From Lepraria neglecta (lineage: Eukaryota > Ascomycota > Lecanoromycetes > Lecanorales > Stereocaulaceae), in assembly GCA_033220425.1 (NCBI GenBank), contig CM065649.1:2108001-2172000 (forward strand): DNA of 64,000 bases, in the 5' to 3' direction. The position numbers were made by a program, and so were the translations under genes. This document shows positions 1 to 12,429 of this stretch, in pieces. The notes below the pieces were generated by a model, which saw only the letters and a program-made list of their open reading frames with translations, did not search any database and was not told the origin of the DNA. The first letter of the stretch is position 1. Each line of letters opens with the position of its first letter.

Positions 1-1992
1 ACGTGCAATATCAGCCTTTAGGAGGTGGATGGGCTTCTGGGCCATGAACCCAAGAATTGTGTCTGTTGCATATTGTCGGAGAACTTTGCTTCGATGGTCG
101 ACCGCAATAGATGCTAAACTTGATTTTTCAGCATCGCAATTGACCCTAACCTTAGCACAGAATCGTTAGTCGCTGCCATGCGGCCATGCTCGCAATCGCT
201 GGTGGCGGATCCCGGAGTGCGAATAACGGAAGAGTGAAACACCTCGGCCTCGCCGGACATGTTGCTAATAAATTTTGTGCCTCGAATCCTTTGAACTATC
301 TCCAGAGTCATTACTTACGGGGTACATTACCTTGGCGTTGGTTCCATCAGCCTGCAACGAAGTTGGATTTAAAATTTCCCAGTTGATGATCATCGGACTC
401 GTGGGAGGAGGTCTGCCTTAGATCGAATGATCTAGGCACCAGTCCTCGACATCCGTCTCATTGGGCACGTTCTTTTATGACGGCCAGTGGACAGAGATAC
501 TCGACTGCACCATTCATGATAGTTTGAAAATCGAACACTCAGATACAGATCCAGATTGAAGCCGTAAAAAATCAAGCAGACTTATTCCTCGAGCCCCTGC
601 TGTTCGATACTGACAGCACACGATCGCTAGGGCTAGGCGTTCCGGCTCATGAAACTGATGACCATGCCACTAGATCCTCGGTGCGCTGAGCCTTTTTGGC
701 TTAGCGCCAAGACGCGCTTTTCTTTACTTTCAGACTAGCGTCGACCCGCTCCAGAAGTTTCGAGGTTGTCACAATTGCCTAAAACAAACAACATCCACTA
801 AAATATGGGCAGATAATAAAGTATTATATCGACGTTCTCGAAAGCGACTTTTTCGTCATGTCGAAATATCATCGTAAAATTTCATTTCACCAAAGACTTG
901 CAACCTAAATACGGACAAGCTCATCCCATTGCTGGCAACAGCGATGGCAGGCTCTGCCGTAGCTGATTTAGAGATTTCCATTAACCTGAGAATGTCGCCG
1001 AATGTATTTTCAGGCGTCCAAGGAGCGTGCATCAATTTCGGCTCTAGGCCAGCGCTGGCTGGAGAGAATGAAAAAGGGGGCTGAGGAAGGATTCCCATGG
1101 CGGCGCCAAAACTTGGCGCGTAAAATCCTTCGCGTGTCTATCAACAGCGATGTTTTGACTATGTTTACAGGTAACCACAGCTAATTGATTTTGTGATTCC
1201 ACGGTCGATCATACACGGCTTCGAATATCTGCATGACTATTTTGTGCTCACTATGCTCTTTCTCGCTGTAGACCTTGACTGATCTATCTTGAACTTCTTG
1301 GGCGTATCTGCAAGAAAGACGGCAAAGCTAGGACCAGCAGCCAGCACGGTCAACTCTCTAGTCGCCTGACCTATTCCTCCCTGATCCGTCCCAAAGCCCT
1401 TTCATTTGTCCCTGCCAAGAGCGTCCATTTTGTCAGATTTCACTTTCGATCCGGAAACTGCACCCCTGTTTCTTCAGGGCGATTCTCATGGAGCCTCCAT
1501 CAGGGTCACTAGATGCCTAGACTAGTAACACCCAGCCACGGCCTTGATCTCATCATGCTCGGTTTTATGAGGAAATGTTTGCGCGCCCAAGCCACTGGCC
1601 TTCAGGTTTCATTTATCTGCTACTGGTGGCTTTGTGCTGTACAGTCATATCTTTAATGTCACTGTTGCTTCTAATTCAACACACCTTTGCGCTTGTTAGC
1701 TACTTTCTCGTTATTGGACAGTTCAAAGCTTAGTCTATGGTGAAGACCTCTTGTGAAACATCCACTCTGCTAAAGACGGACTCCAACATTCTGTGATGAA
1801 GCGAGGAGCTGTGCCTTCTCCAATCTCCAATCTGTGAGAACGAGGCACTGCTGTTTAGTTCGTTATGGATAGAGTCACTCTCAGCTATAAAGGCAGAACT
1901 TTCTACGTGCGTTCTCCTTCACTCTCCAAGCAAATAGTCTTTCATTCCAGCATTAACAACAACTCATCTCATACTATATAAATACTATTACT
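1..1992. other. intergenic, no gene recognised
   Basis: No open reading frame here has recognisable motifs or plausible exon structure. The last 110 bases are the promoter of the next gene: a TATA-like tataaagg lies at 1885-1892, about 100 bases before the ATG at 1993. Confidence 0.5.
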
Positions 1993-3119
1993 ATGCGGAT
2001 ATCCACTTATTTGGCCGGTGTAGTGCTAGCCGGCACTTTCGCTCTTCTCGGACCCGCGCTTAAAAACGCAGCAGCCCTTCCAGCAGTTATTGTTGAGCGC
2101 GGGTTTGATGTCATTCTAGCCGTTCTTGAAGGGCAACAATGCCTATGTAAGCCACCAACGGGTTTCTCTCACTCACATCAATGAGACGATTGCTAATGAA
2201 TGTTTATTTCTCTAGGATCCCGTCGTCCCAAACAAATGTGCCATCAGTATGTTCACTACTTCCAGGGCCAACTGTGAAACATATATCCAGTGCGATGAGG
2301 ACGATCACCTTGGAATCAACTTAAGCGCCGATTGGCAGATCTGCTACCTTGGAGGTACGTACTTGACACTCTGCCTCTCGCCTCCACGCACCAGCCTTTT
2401 CCAACCTGCGTTACTGACACACACCTTCAGGCCGCCAATACTTCACCAACCCCCACATCGGCGACCTCTCCATTACCTTCTCCAAAGCCGGCGGCGTAGA
2501 CGGCGACACAGAAGACGGTCTCCACAGCCCCATCCTCCAGCTCGCCAACATCAACAACTTGGATCCCCTCGACGTCGAAGCCAACGCCAACGCCAACACC
2601 GGCAAGAGCGAGGGCAATCTCGCGGCTGGCAAAGCGGAGGAGCGAGCACTCAGCGCCTGGGCTGGATCTGCGGCGTCCCCTGGACGGGCGTCGACAACGG
2701 CTTCGGTCTCGACAGCAACACCATTGTTCATGGCGCCGGCTATACGCCAGGCTGGTGCACTATGCATGTCCAGCAGTACCAGCTCAATGAGAATGGCGTT
2801 GGTGCGGATTATGATTTCGATATCATCATTTATGACGCCAGCAACAAACCCATCGGACAGATTTCGAAGCAGCCTATTGATGCTACGAGTAAGACTTTGG
2901 GTATCGATAGCAATTTGCCTTATGTGCTGGAGGTTACGGCTTCGGGGGGGTGATGATGCTGTTAGCTTTGCGTATGCGGGGGAAACGTGGCTGAGTACTG
3001 ATACTACGCATTGTCAAAGGGGTGGGGGGGCTGATGATGGATATCAATATGGGAGTCGCAGTGGGAATTGCAGATTTACTTGCAATGAAGTGAACGATGA
3101 GGTTGATGGAGGAAGGTAG
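1993..3119 (+). pseudogene. secreted Cys-containing protein gene with broken frame
   Basis: The ATG at 1993 opens a classical signal peptide (hydrophobic stretch from about residue 5 to 20, then an Ala-rich cleavage region). A first intron runs from gtaagc at 2147 to the ctctag before 2216, and a second from gtacgt at 2355 to cttcag before 2431. The downstream protein is rich in Asp/Gly with several Cys (CETYIQCDEDD, GYTPGWCTMHV, NCRFTC), as expected of a small extracellular fungal protein, but I do not recognise the family. The frame breaks three times: intron 1 joins out of phase, the frame moves near 2640-2660, and it moves back at a run of seven G at 2944-2950. Codon sense is good on both sides of each break, so this is either a young pseudogene or a gene with homopolymer errors in the assembly. 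Confidence 0.5.
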
Positions 3120-3666
3120 TCCACTTTTGCGTTGCAGGAGCATAGGCGCATTTATTTGGCGTTAGCTTTGCATTTTCACCGTTTCGTTTCTCTAGGCCAC
3201 CACACTCGTATGCGTACAATCAGAAGACAATCAATACCTTTTTTTCTCTGAAGGAAAGAAACTTCTTCCTTCTAAACCGCCGCGATTCTATGCATAGCAC
3301 TAAAATCACTCACAGCCAAAGGGGTACCTATCAACGGAAGCTCCTGGAACTCTCTCCATTGTTTGAAGCATCATCTTGAATGTATAGCCCCAGGAGAGGC
3401 GGGAGTGAACAACTATCTCTGCGTCTGTTCTCCGGGATGCTGACGCTTGTGTCTCTCCATGATGCTGCCCCGGCAGGCTTCCGGGTTGTTCTATTCACAA
3501 CGCCATACTATGTCATTCTCCCCCACCCACCTCCCAACTTGGCTTCATCAATACCCATCCATGAAGACAGCGACATGACCTTGTGAGCTAATGATCGCTC
3601 TACTGCCCATCACCCCTTCTTTCATCTACTTCCTGAGGCCGATAGCTTGGCTTTGCCTGTCTGGCT
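3120..3666. other. intergenic, nothing seen
   Basis: The spacer between two broken genes has no supported coding frame and no repeat that I could detect. Confidence 0.4.
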
Positions 3667-4796
3667 GTGATGGCTTACCTGAAGATGGATGAGCTTTCAA
3701 GGCTCCTAGGATCTGACAAGGCACTGCCCTTTCCTGGCTACATGCAAATTGACTTCCTTTCACCACTGCACCATGCTATCATAGCTGACACTAAATCTAG
3801 CGGCGTCCCCTTCATGGACTGTCCACTTGCTCGCATCCCACTCGATATCAGACAGATGATCTTTAAACTGCTCTTCGATAATCGTACTATCCACACCTGG
3901 AGCGAAAAGGTTCGTTCCGAGTTAGAGATCACAAACCCTGAGGTTGCTTTAGGGGTTCGAGAGCCTGTCACAGACGAGCGCGGACCGCTCTCCTATGCTG
4001 TGTGCGACACCGACCTTCTATCCCCTGAGTCCTACTGGGTCTACCGCCAGAGGGCCCTCGTCTATTCGAACAGCGATGCCGAACGTACATGCACCGTGCG
4101 CGATGTTGGACGACCTGATCTCATTGACCTCTTTCCAGACCACAATATAGAACCAGCCGCCTAGAATAAGTACACGAGAGCTCGCAAAGGGGAGAGCCTC
4201 CAGCCAGAAGAAATCAAGAACGAAGAAGCAGATGATTCCACCTTTGTCGACCTGGCCTTACTCACTGCTATGAAGGAAGAGACATCTTGTACTCGACCAA
4301 TACATTCGCAAATCAACGATCACATCTCCTTCGCCAACTTCTTCGATATCGAGCTGGGCTATGGGGTGCAGGACAGGCGCGACTTCAGTAAGGATTCCAC
4401 CACTACCGAGAATGAGATGGTATACTTGGACTACGTCCCAAATTCGAAGAGTGGTGTACAATCGGTCACCACGAGGAGAAGCGCCATCAAGAAAATGCAG
4501 CTTTTCGCTATAATCAGTGACAGCTAGTGGAAAAAGTGCAATGGCGTGACCAACAGCACTGGTTTGCCGTACTGAATGCGACAGCCTTCATCATGCCAGG
4601 CTTGGTCAGCCTGGATTTGGCCTTCGGTCTAGACATTACCTTCCCCCATAATCTCTGGGGGAATTCATGGTCGCATGACCCCCATGTACAGGGGTTTTCG
4701 TCGTTCAAGAAAGTCCGTGTTAGTATCATCGCAGAGATGGATATATACCCTAACGTGAAAGGGTTGGGTTTAATAGAACCAGTGTGGGGGAAATAG
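3667..4796 (+). pseudogene. F-box-like/DUF7730-type protein, broken
   Basis: The first frame (3667-4164) contains LARIPLDIRQMIFKLLFDN, the pattern of the N-terminal F-box-like segment (L-P-x-E-I-R-x-M-I-Y-x-L-L) of large lineage-specific ascomycete families. The same frame continues past a TAG at 4162-4164 to about 4527 with no other stop. Coding sense then moves to another frame (4527-4796), where SLDLAFGLDITFPHNLWG resembles the strand-rich body of such proteins. One in-frame stop plus one frameshift mark it as a pseudogene. No intron sites explain either break. The family assignment rests on the short F-box-like stretch and is tentative; intact relatives recruit substrates to SCF ligases or have no known role. 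Confidence 0.5.
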
Positions 4797-5934
4797 AAGA
4801 AGCGCGTTATCCTTGATCTTTATTTGGATATTTTTGCTAAAGTCGAGTACATCAGAGCAGTCGAGGAGGACTCTTGACGAGCTTTGGGATTAGGAGGATA
4901 CACATTTCACCTTCATGTAGTGCTGTACCTGGATACTTTGCCGTTCATAAAGAAAAGGACTGAGGCTAGGGGTTTGATGGAAAGAGACCAATAACAGCCT
5001 TGGGAGATTTGTATTCCATGCAAGAAAATCATTAGTCTTAGCAGTTTGTCCCTCTCTTTCATTAGTCGCTTGGTCTTCGCTTGCTAGACCAATCCGCTCA
5101 AGCGGGCTCTATGAATCTCGCAATGTTCGACATATCTGATCCGTGACATAATAACGTAAAACAGAAACGTCAAATAAAGCATTGGTTCATTTTCAAGCAA
5201 TAATGGAATCTGTATTTTCAGTTTCCTTATCTCAGCTTGTGAGGCGTTCGCTAGAATGCCAAAACGAAGCTTGCTGTGGAAATGATCGGCACTATTTCGG
5301 TGTACCCGGAGATCCGCCGAGGCTAACTACGCTAGATCATGAAAACCGAAGCGCAGTTCTCAGGACTCTTCTTGTTATGTCATACTAGACCTTCTCTTCC
5401 ACCATATGTTGCAGCCATAAGCCACTTCAATCGATTAGCAAGCACAAGTCTCTAATCTCTTGAGCTCTGATAAGAATGAAAGCCTCGGCATCTACCATCA
5501 TACATTCAGTGCCACCACCCTCAGCTTTCACAATACTGCTGTGGCAGGGCTATTCTGGGTCGTTGGGCACCAGGGTCCGTCATGTCTGTCACGAGCGATT
5601 GAAAAATAGGATATGAGTGAGGTGGATTAGTTCGTGAACGCCTTTCAACCCGACTGAAACGAATAAGTGCCGCCAATGCCGCTTTGGGACTTTCAATAAT
5701 GGGAGTGGCGCAATGTCTCTTCATCCTGGTACTACTACTTCCCAAAATCTCAGCTCCTGACGTCCATAACCACCCTTCAATATTGGATCTCCGCTCTCGC
5801 TCTGCTATACTGGCTCCAACAACGATGATATAGAGGAGTCGTTCGAAAAACGAGGCCGGCGTGGGTCTCTTGTTTGGTTTGACCTTGCTAACATGTGGCG
5901 AGAGTATCACGCCAGGGGTTTTCAAGTCGCTGCC
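4797..5934. other. intergenic, nothing seen
   Basis: Short open frames occur on both strands, but none has family motifs or intron signals. Confidence 0.4.
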
Positions 5935-6370
5935 TCAAAGCTTGGGCTTCGCTGCGCAACATCAGTGAAAGAATTAAAAAGTCTAACGGCTCAGGGAAGA
6001 TTCTCACTTGGTGGCTGCTTTTCGCCGCTGATGCTCTCCCACTTCTGCTCCCATTCGCGAAGCCACGCCGAGGTCGTTGTATCCTTTCGAGGATTGTTCC
6101 AAGAGCTATTGCCAAGCATTCGGCGATAGATGTGTCCGCCGTGGAGATATTGTCCCGTTGCGGGTGGCTGCGGATGTGGGCCACCTTTGGAATCACTGCT
6201 TGAAGGAGTCTTGCTGCTTGCATTTGACTTTGAGTTACTGGCTGAAGAATCAGCAAGCCGTACCAGGAAGAAGACTGAGTCGACGAGGGATGTATCGAAG
6301 ACTCATGATTCGTCAGAACACATGATAGACGAGAAACGAGAAGAAAAGGTGGAAAGGTGACGGACGTCAT
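5935..6370 (-). CDS. WREWE-family small protein, copy A
   Basis: This model encodes 83 residues in three exons: ATGAC (6366-6370), 6008-6237 and 5935-5951. Intron 1 (6238-6365) starts GTCCGT and ends GCCAG; intron 2 (5952-6007) starts GTGAGA and ends GCGCAG. The summed length divides by three and the join is open throughout. The N-terminus is Ser/Lys/Pro rich with no signal peptide. The C-terminal half carries the array motif: GQYLHGGHIY, then NNPRKD, then AWLREWEQKWESI. The last exon adds only a few residues. I do not recognise the family; seven relatives lie downstream on the same strand. The protein is probably cytosolic or nuclear, with a disordered head and a helical, Trp-rich tail (inference). 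The splice choices were made by eye, so ends may shift. Confidence 0.6.
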
Positions 6371-8469
6371 GATGTCTATGTGAGAAGGCTGTCCGAAGTC
6401 AACCGTGCCAATGTTTCGCCGTAGGTCTGATGGAATGTGATCTTCGGGACGAGTGAGAAGATATCGCGGCTTGTTCTTACCATCGTGGTAAACGCAGAGG
6501 ATAAGGGAGTCTTCTTAAGATCCAAAACCTTGACAGCGTACGATCAATAGGAATAAAACCACCATCAAATCCGACGGGGTAAAATGATCATCTGAGTCCG
6601 CAACGATTCAGAGCCAAAAATTTTCTTTCTGGCGCAAAGCAACGAGTCCGGACGCGCTGGACACGACAACCCTGTGTCCAGGACTATCCGAGCAAGAGTT
6701 GCAAAACTCCGCTGACTCACGTGCTTCAGCGCGGGCGTGCATAGTCATGCATCCCATCGATTGCTACCCCCGCAAAAACCATGTGCGAGTTTTGACCCAG
6801 ACCCGGATTAGTTGCCTAAACCCTGTATTTGAAGCAATATCGCACGCATCTGCTATCATATAGATCCTGCAGGAAACTCTATGAGATTCTGAAAGTGTGG
6901 TCTAGCCGCAGGAGTATGGACGTTGTCGCATATAATACCCAAAACATGGTTTCGCGCATCACAGTTCTGTCTCGATTGCGGAACCAGGTAATCATTTCAT
7001 CTTCCAACTGAGTCTGAAGATTCGTGATCTTGGTTTCATGTGGCAGGTGATGAGCTGTCTCAGCTCGCAACTGCCGCTGAAACCTCACTCCAATGTTGGA
7101 GTCTTTCCCCATTGGCCCACATTGTCTGTTGAGACGTCCTTGAATACCTAAAGGGGAGCGGAAATGGAACTCAGCGCACAGATCCGAAGTCCTTTGCGAC
7201 GAAGACCCTTCCGAGGGCTGTGAGGGCCTATTTGAGGGTGGCAAACAGCAGCAGCCACCCCACTCCCACCTCACACAAGGTTAGACGTTGCTCGACAAGG
7301 CAGGGTTTCCCCCTCATCGCCTCCGAGGTATATCGCTAGCGCCTCGAGCCCCCTTCTTATGAAATAATCACGACAATGGGCCCAGGGTCAATGCTCCCCC
7401 TGTTGCCTGACCCTTTGCAGGTGGTAGCGCAACGAGAGGCTTAGGTTTCAGCAGTCATCCTATCGATGATACAACTAGCTATTCGAAAATCGCAATGCTC
7501 ACGAAGCTAAAAGCTAGAAAGGATTAGGTCAAAGCACTGTGGATCCTGTCTTGTGTGACAATGAGGTTGGCCGTTTCTCGCCAATTTGGGATGCCGTCAC
7601 CACGCTAAGCGTTGTCAAAGTCTGATCTCTGATGGCATTGCCATGATGCTTCATTGACAAGGATTGCATGAATTTGCGTCAATCATTTCATCGTATCTTT
7701 ATGTTCGTGTGCCTCGCTCCGTTCATTGCGGCGACTGCGGGGCTCTGTGCTAGCTCCCTCGGTTGCCTTCTTTTGCCTGAAGGGCCAAAACGGACGTTCG
7801 CGGCCCTCAGCCCGAACGTCTATGCGCTCATTTCTTTTGCTTTATCTTCAACCCACCTCGGTTTGCTGGCTCTCAGTTCTTAATCAACGCTCCGAGTTTT
7901 CTCTGATGTCAGCCTCTGACTACGCTTCTAAATTAAATTGGTACCATTTTGGGAGCAAAGCGACCAAGCCCATGTCCGGAAGCAATGGAGCAGGAGCGTG
8001 GTGAGCTTGTCTACGAGAGGGCGATCACAGAGTAACAGCACAACTGAAAAAAATAGTAGATTCATAACGACGGCCGTTGGAGTGTCATGCGATCATTAGG
8101 AGATACCGCGAGGATCAGCTTCCATAATTCCGCGAACAGAGCGCCTCTTCCTGGGCTTCCTCAAATCTCCTACGACAAGTCCCTATGATTATCAATCTGG
8201 TGTCTGCCAAGCCCAAATCTACACGAAGCCCTGGGCTCCGTCAAGAAAATAACAGTACAGCATGTCGCCAATTAAGTGCCTAAGTGCGTCAAGCGTGGCA
8301 GACTTCGACCACAAGCTTTGCTGGTGGCGTTACAAGGCAATGTTTCTAGTGTAGGTTTTCACTGCGAGACGTCAGAAAGGACAGCCTTTCTGTCTTGGAA
8401 GGAGGGTTTCTGACCAGTAAGCACGTACTACTACTAGTACATCATTTCAATGGCCATGGCTACACTTCG
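6371..8469. other. spacer between array copies A and B
   Basis: The spacer is about 2.1 kb with no supported gene. It includes the upstream region of copy A. Short frames near 6.9-7.3 kb and 7.7-8.0 kb lack motifs. Confidence 0.4.
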
Positions 8470-8880
8470 CTAATCTGTCGCAACTTGTCAGCAAATGCGT
8501 GACCAAGAATACAACGTAACTCACCAGCGGACCCTCCCTCGCCACCAAGACGCTCCCAATCCTCCTCCCACTCACGCATCCACTCAGAAATTGGCATATG
8601 GCCTCGGGGGTTATGACTGGTGGTGGCTATACCGTTTTGATATGTCTGACCTCTTGGGAGGTACTGCCCAGCATCTGACTTTCGTTGAGACTGTCCCTGG
8701 GTATTTCCAATAGCGAAGGACGTCGGTATGCCATCTCGAGGAATCCTGGAAGCTTTGTGCTCAGGGTCTTGATACGCTTGGCCTCTCGCAGCGGGCTTTT
8801 CAAGGACTGAAGCACCTTGCGAGGACCCTTGGAGTCGTCCAACGTTGGCAGGCTTCTGGCTGTTGTGGGCGTTTAAGGTG
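8470..8880 (-). CDS. WREWE-family small protein, copy B (start not fixed)
   Basis: Exon 2 (8525-8880) follows a GTTCCAG acceptor and ends at GTGAGT (8519-8524). A final five-base exon (8470-8474) gives Asp and a stop. With a five-base first exon the total divides by three, giving about 121 residues. The motif is GQYLPRGQTY, then HNPRGHMP, then SEWMREWEEDWERL. The N-terminal half is Gln/Ser/Lys rich and unlike other copies. No ATGAC lies in the expected place; the best candidate first exon is ATGCC at 9172-9176, followed by GTGTGT, which would imply a 291-bp intron. The long second exon is fully open, so the copy looks functional even though its start is uncertain. Confidence 0.5.
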
Positions 8881-10306
8881 CTGGAACGCAAGCATCAGCG
8901 AGTTGATCGGTCAAAAGGAGCGTGGAAGCGCCTAGATTGGACCGGCAACCAAAATCGAAAGTGACCAAGGCGCACTCGAATCAGACAAGGAAAGGCACAA
9001 ACGTAGCAGGTAAGATGGACCAACAAGACCCCAGTGGCAGGTCACTTGCAACAAACGATGTCAAGTACATGATACATGATGTACAGAAAACGCCATTGTG
9101 TGGATTGTCGGACAGCCTCTCGCAAGAAGAATTGAGACAATTTTGCTGGATATAATAGAAAAGCAACACACGGCATGATTTCGAAGAGAGTGGCGATATG
9201 TTCTTCGTGCTGTAGAGGCAGTGCGTGTAAACCTGAGGGGTTTGAGGATCCTAGGAGCAGTAGCGAGAGGTGGGCCGCATATGTATAAAGGTGTTGATTT
9301 GACGGGGAAGTTGAGGAACAAATTTAGGGTATAGATGAGGGAGCAGATATGAGAGCAGGTATGGGAGAAGATGTGGGAGAAGATGAGGAGATACATGAGG
9401 GGACACCAGGGGCTCCGTTTTTAATGCACCCAGCGTGTAACAAGGCGTCTCACCCGACCTATGCAACTTGGAGGAAGCATTAACATGCGCAGCATAAACA
9501 TGCGCAGCATAATTGCTGTCGACAGCAGTTTAGGCCGCGAAAGATCGATTTGAGATCCCACTAATCACGAATCGCTGAGACTTTGGCTCGTGTGCCAGAC
9601 GCTGCATGGAAAGCCGCTCCTGCAGCGGCAGCCAGTCCAAATCAGGTCGCATCTCCGGACAGTTACGCCAGCCTATACTCGGGAAGGGGGCAACTGCGCG
9701 TGGCATGATCGGTCAAATCCTGCAGATTCCGGACTTGTTGCCCTTTGCGTTCCACTTCAGCGCGTGGAGCACTTCTCCATCAGTGATAGCGCCATTCCAT
9801 GTTCCCCTAGCGTGCCCCTCGCATCCCCTGACAGAGCGCCGTCGAAGCCCGACAAACGTAGATCTGACAGGGCGAGACACTAACGAATGGCGACTAAGCC
9901 ACTGGGAGCCGCCAACGCGCAAGGCCGCTTGGCCAAATGTGACGTTGACGGACTGTGACGTTGGGATCTGAGACTCTAGTTTCCCCACAGTCACTGAAAT
10001 GAAGAAGATAAAAGCCACCCTGTCATGAGGATACATGCAAATACGACAAGGTCTTGTTTCTGTATTGAGGTTGAATCCCCGATGCGCGATAATGAACCTT
10101 GTAATTGCTTCGAAGAAAAGTGGCTCTGATGCCAAGCACAGTTTCTAACGCCAAGCTTTCGCAACATCCTTGCACGCACGTCAGATACACCCTTCATTAA
10201 GCTCAAATTTCCCCGGCTAATCGTTGTTCCTCCGCAGCTCCTAACATGACGGATTCCAGGCTCTACCGCGAGTGACATCTCAATTGCTGCGAGGAGTATC
10301 ACCTGC
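8881..10306. other. spacer between copies B and C, with low-complexity run
   Basis: No gene is recognised. On the plus strand at 9325-9405 there is a degenerate repeat of gagaagatg/gagcagatatga units, which read as Leu/Tyr-Pro repeats on the minus strand. This part would be the 5' intron or promoter of copy B. Confidence 0.4.
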
Positions 10307-10904
10307 TTAGACACAACCTGTCAGCTAAAATCGCCCTAATATAATGGAGTGGACAGTGAGTACTTACCCGGAAGTCCGTCTGACTTGCTGATGTCTTCCC
10401 ATGTTCCCTCCCACTCACGCAGCCACTGCTCCATCGATTTATATCCCCGAGGGTTTTTACTAGCACCAGATAAGGCCTCCTGGTACTCGTGACTACCTGG
10501 AAGGAATCTTCCAGCTCGTGTAGTCCGTCGAGAGTGTTCATGGTAATTATCGACACGACTGGACAGGTCTACGTCGTCTTGATGATCGTCGTGAGCCGTG
10601 GCAGCAAGGTCTTGGTCTAATTGGCCAGATTTTTGAACTTTGGAAGATGCTTGAGAGTCTCCGATGTTCGCAAGTTTCTGGAAGTCTTGAGTGTTTGAGT
10701 GACGAGGCCTGCATCAAAGAGTCAATCACCAAAATCGTAGCGGTGCTTTAGGCTCTTCGAAATGCATGAAAGGGTACACATTGTGAACAGAAGGCCAAGG
10801 ACTACTGCTGTGCAGAACAAGAGATAGGGAAATGAAACTTGTGGCCAAAACAACACGGGGTCACAATTGCAAAAGAGGTAACGGTGGATCGTAACGTACG
10901 TCAT
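10307..10904 (-). CDS. WREWE-family small protein, copy C
   Basis: This copy encodes 118 residues in three exons: ATGAC (10900-10904), 10368-10708 and 10307-10317. Intron 1 (191 bp) has donor GTACGT and acceptor GATGCAG; intron 2 has GTAAGT and CTGACAG. Both junctions keep one open frame. The first 70 residues are polar (Asp, Gln, Ser, His) and look disordered. The tail is GRFLPGSHEY, then KNPRGYKSM, then EQWLREWEGTWEDI, ending Cys-Val. With canonical donors at both introns and exact phase at both ends, this is among the best-supported copies. The function is unknown. Confidence 0.65.
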
Positions 10905-12429
10905 GTTGCCCTCAAAATTTCTGTTTGATTTGGTGTTCGAAGTTGTAGAGCAAGAGTGTGGATAGGACGTGTACCTAGGAAGCGGACGAAAGTCAGACAA
11001 ATTGTTGAGGACGTTGGGCTGACAAAAGATGCGTGGCTGTCGATTATCCTCAAGGGTCTGTGTGGTTTCGTGTATATAGATCCGGGTCGGTGCTAAGACC
11101 TTTATGCGAATAGGATAGTGGGGGTTGGCGGATCAGGAGTGAAAGGAGGAGTGAAACCAGGAAGTCAGGGAACGCCGGATACTGGGACTAAGAAATTGCA
11201 GCCTTGTGCTTGATAATCGAATCGTTCTCACGATTCGTGAGATCATGTTCCAAAGTTGCAGCTGGATGGCAGTTAAGGAATCACAGGTGTCTTAAATGAA
11301 AATGACAGAGGGACTTGGTGTCGCCTTTTGTTATTGGCCAGAACGCTCTCGAATTTAGCCTCACAAGCAATTCTGATGAGGTCTTCCATATTCGGCTCAT
11401 GAGGCAAGCCAATGGCAAGAGCTTGAACCAATCGAGTCCATAGGATGCAAGATCTGATTTAGCATTGGTACAGGTCGTTGAAAAATGGGCTATCTCCATT
11501 CGTATGGATCCAAGGTCATGTGCAGTGTTGCAGAGAGGGTTAGATGATATCTCTGTGTGCGATCAGATGGCTGCACTTAAACGAAGCTAGTGGAGTAAAG
11601 CAAGCAGCCACCATGCTCCACCTTACGCATGGTCAAGATCGTCACGGGAAATAATTCCCCGCTCGCCTGTTTGGTGGCTGCATGCGCCTGTAGTTCTCAA
11701 ACACATTGAGGTAATGCACCAAGTGGCTATAATGGCTAGAAAATAATACGAGTATCCAGAGCTTGGGCCAAAAAGAACAGGGATGAAACGCTCTGCAATG
11801 TAGGGCAGAATGTTGATCTGAGGATCAAGGGACTTGCCGCCGACAGCAGTGGGGAAACTTTATATGGTTGACATTTTGGGAAACTCCATATAATTGGTGG
11901 GTTCATCACCTGAGGCAGCGAATTGCGTCAAGGATTCTAGCTGTCATAAAGGGAAGAAAGTAGCTTTTTTACACGACGAACCATTGATCCGCAATCTAGG
12001 GGCTTATTGATGCCCTTAGTTCGCGTCTATTCAAGCCTTGGTGAGTCTTGTAAAGACTCTAGTTCAGTCAATGTTAAGCTGGCAAAGTATTTTGGCAGGC
12101 TTTGGAGCGCGGTGAGCAGATCATCAACCGAGTATTCAAGGACCTTTGCGATGGTGAAGCAACGTAGATTGATTTAAAATGAGCAGACATACATGGCAAG
12201 TGTCCATCGAATTTTCCACTGGAAGCTGTCATCGGCCCAAAAAAGTGCCTCTCCCGGTCTGCTGCCGGGCAGCACAGGAACACTCCATCAGGATTTAGAA
12301 GGAGTCCGATCCAGGCGTGTTGGGCCGCCATCAGGCTCCAGGCGGTGAACTTAAACTATTGTTAGTATTTAGGCCACGATGGCAGTAGTTTGCTATCAAA
12401 CTTGGCCATTATTTAGAGCTTCTAACTAC
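10905..12429. other. spacer between copy C and a transposon relic
   Basis: No gene is supported. A minus-strand frame at about 11285-11440 reads like protein (LPHEPNMEDLIRIACEAKF) before a stop but has no start, partner exon or family that I recognise. Confidence 0.35.

Noticed and set aside
11285-11440. Protein-like minus-strand stretch (LPHEPNMEDLIRIACEAKF) before a stop
   Set aside because: It has no start, no adjoining exon and no family I could name; another frame of the same bases is equally open.
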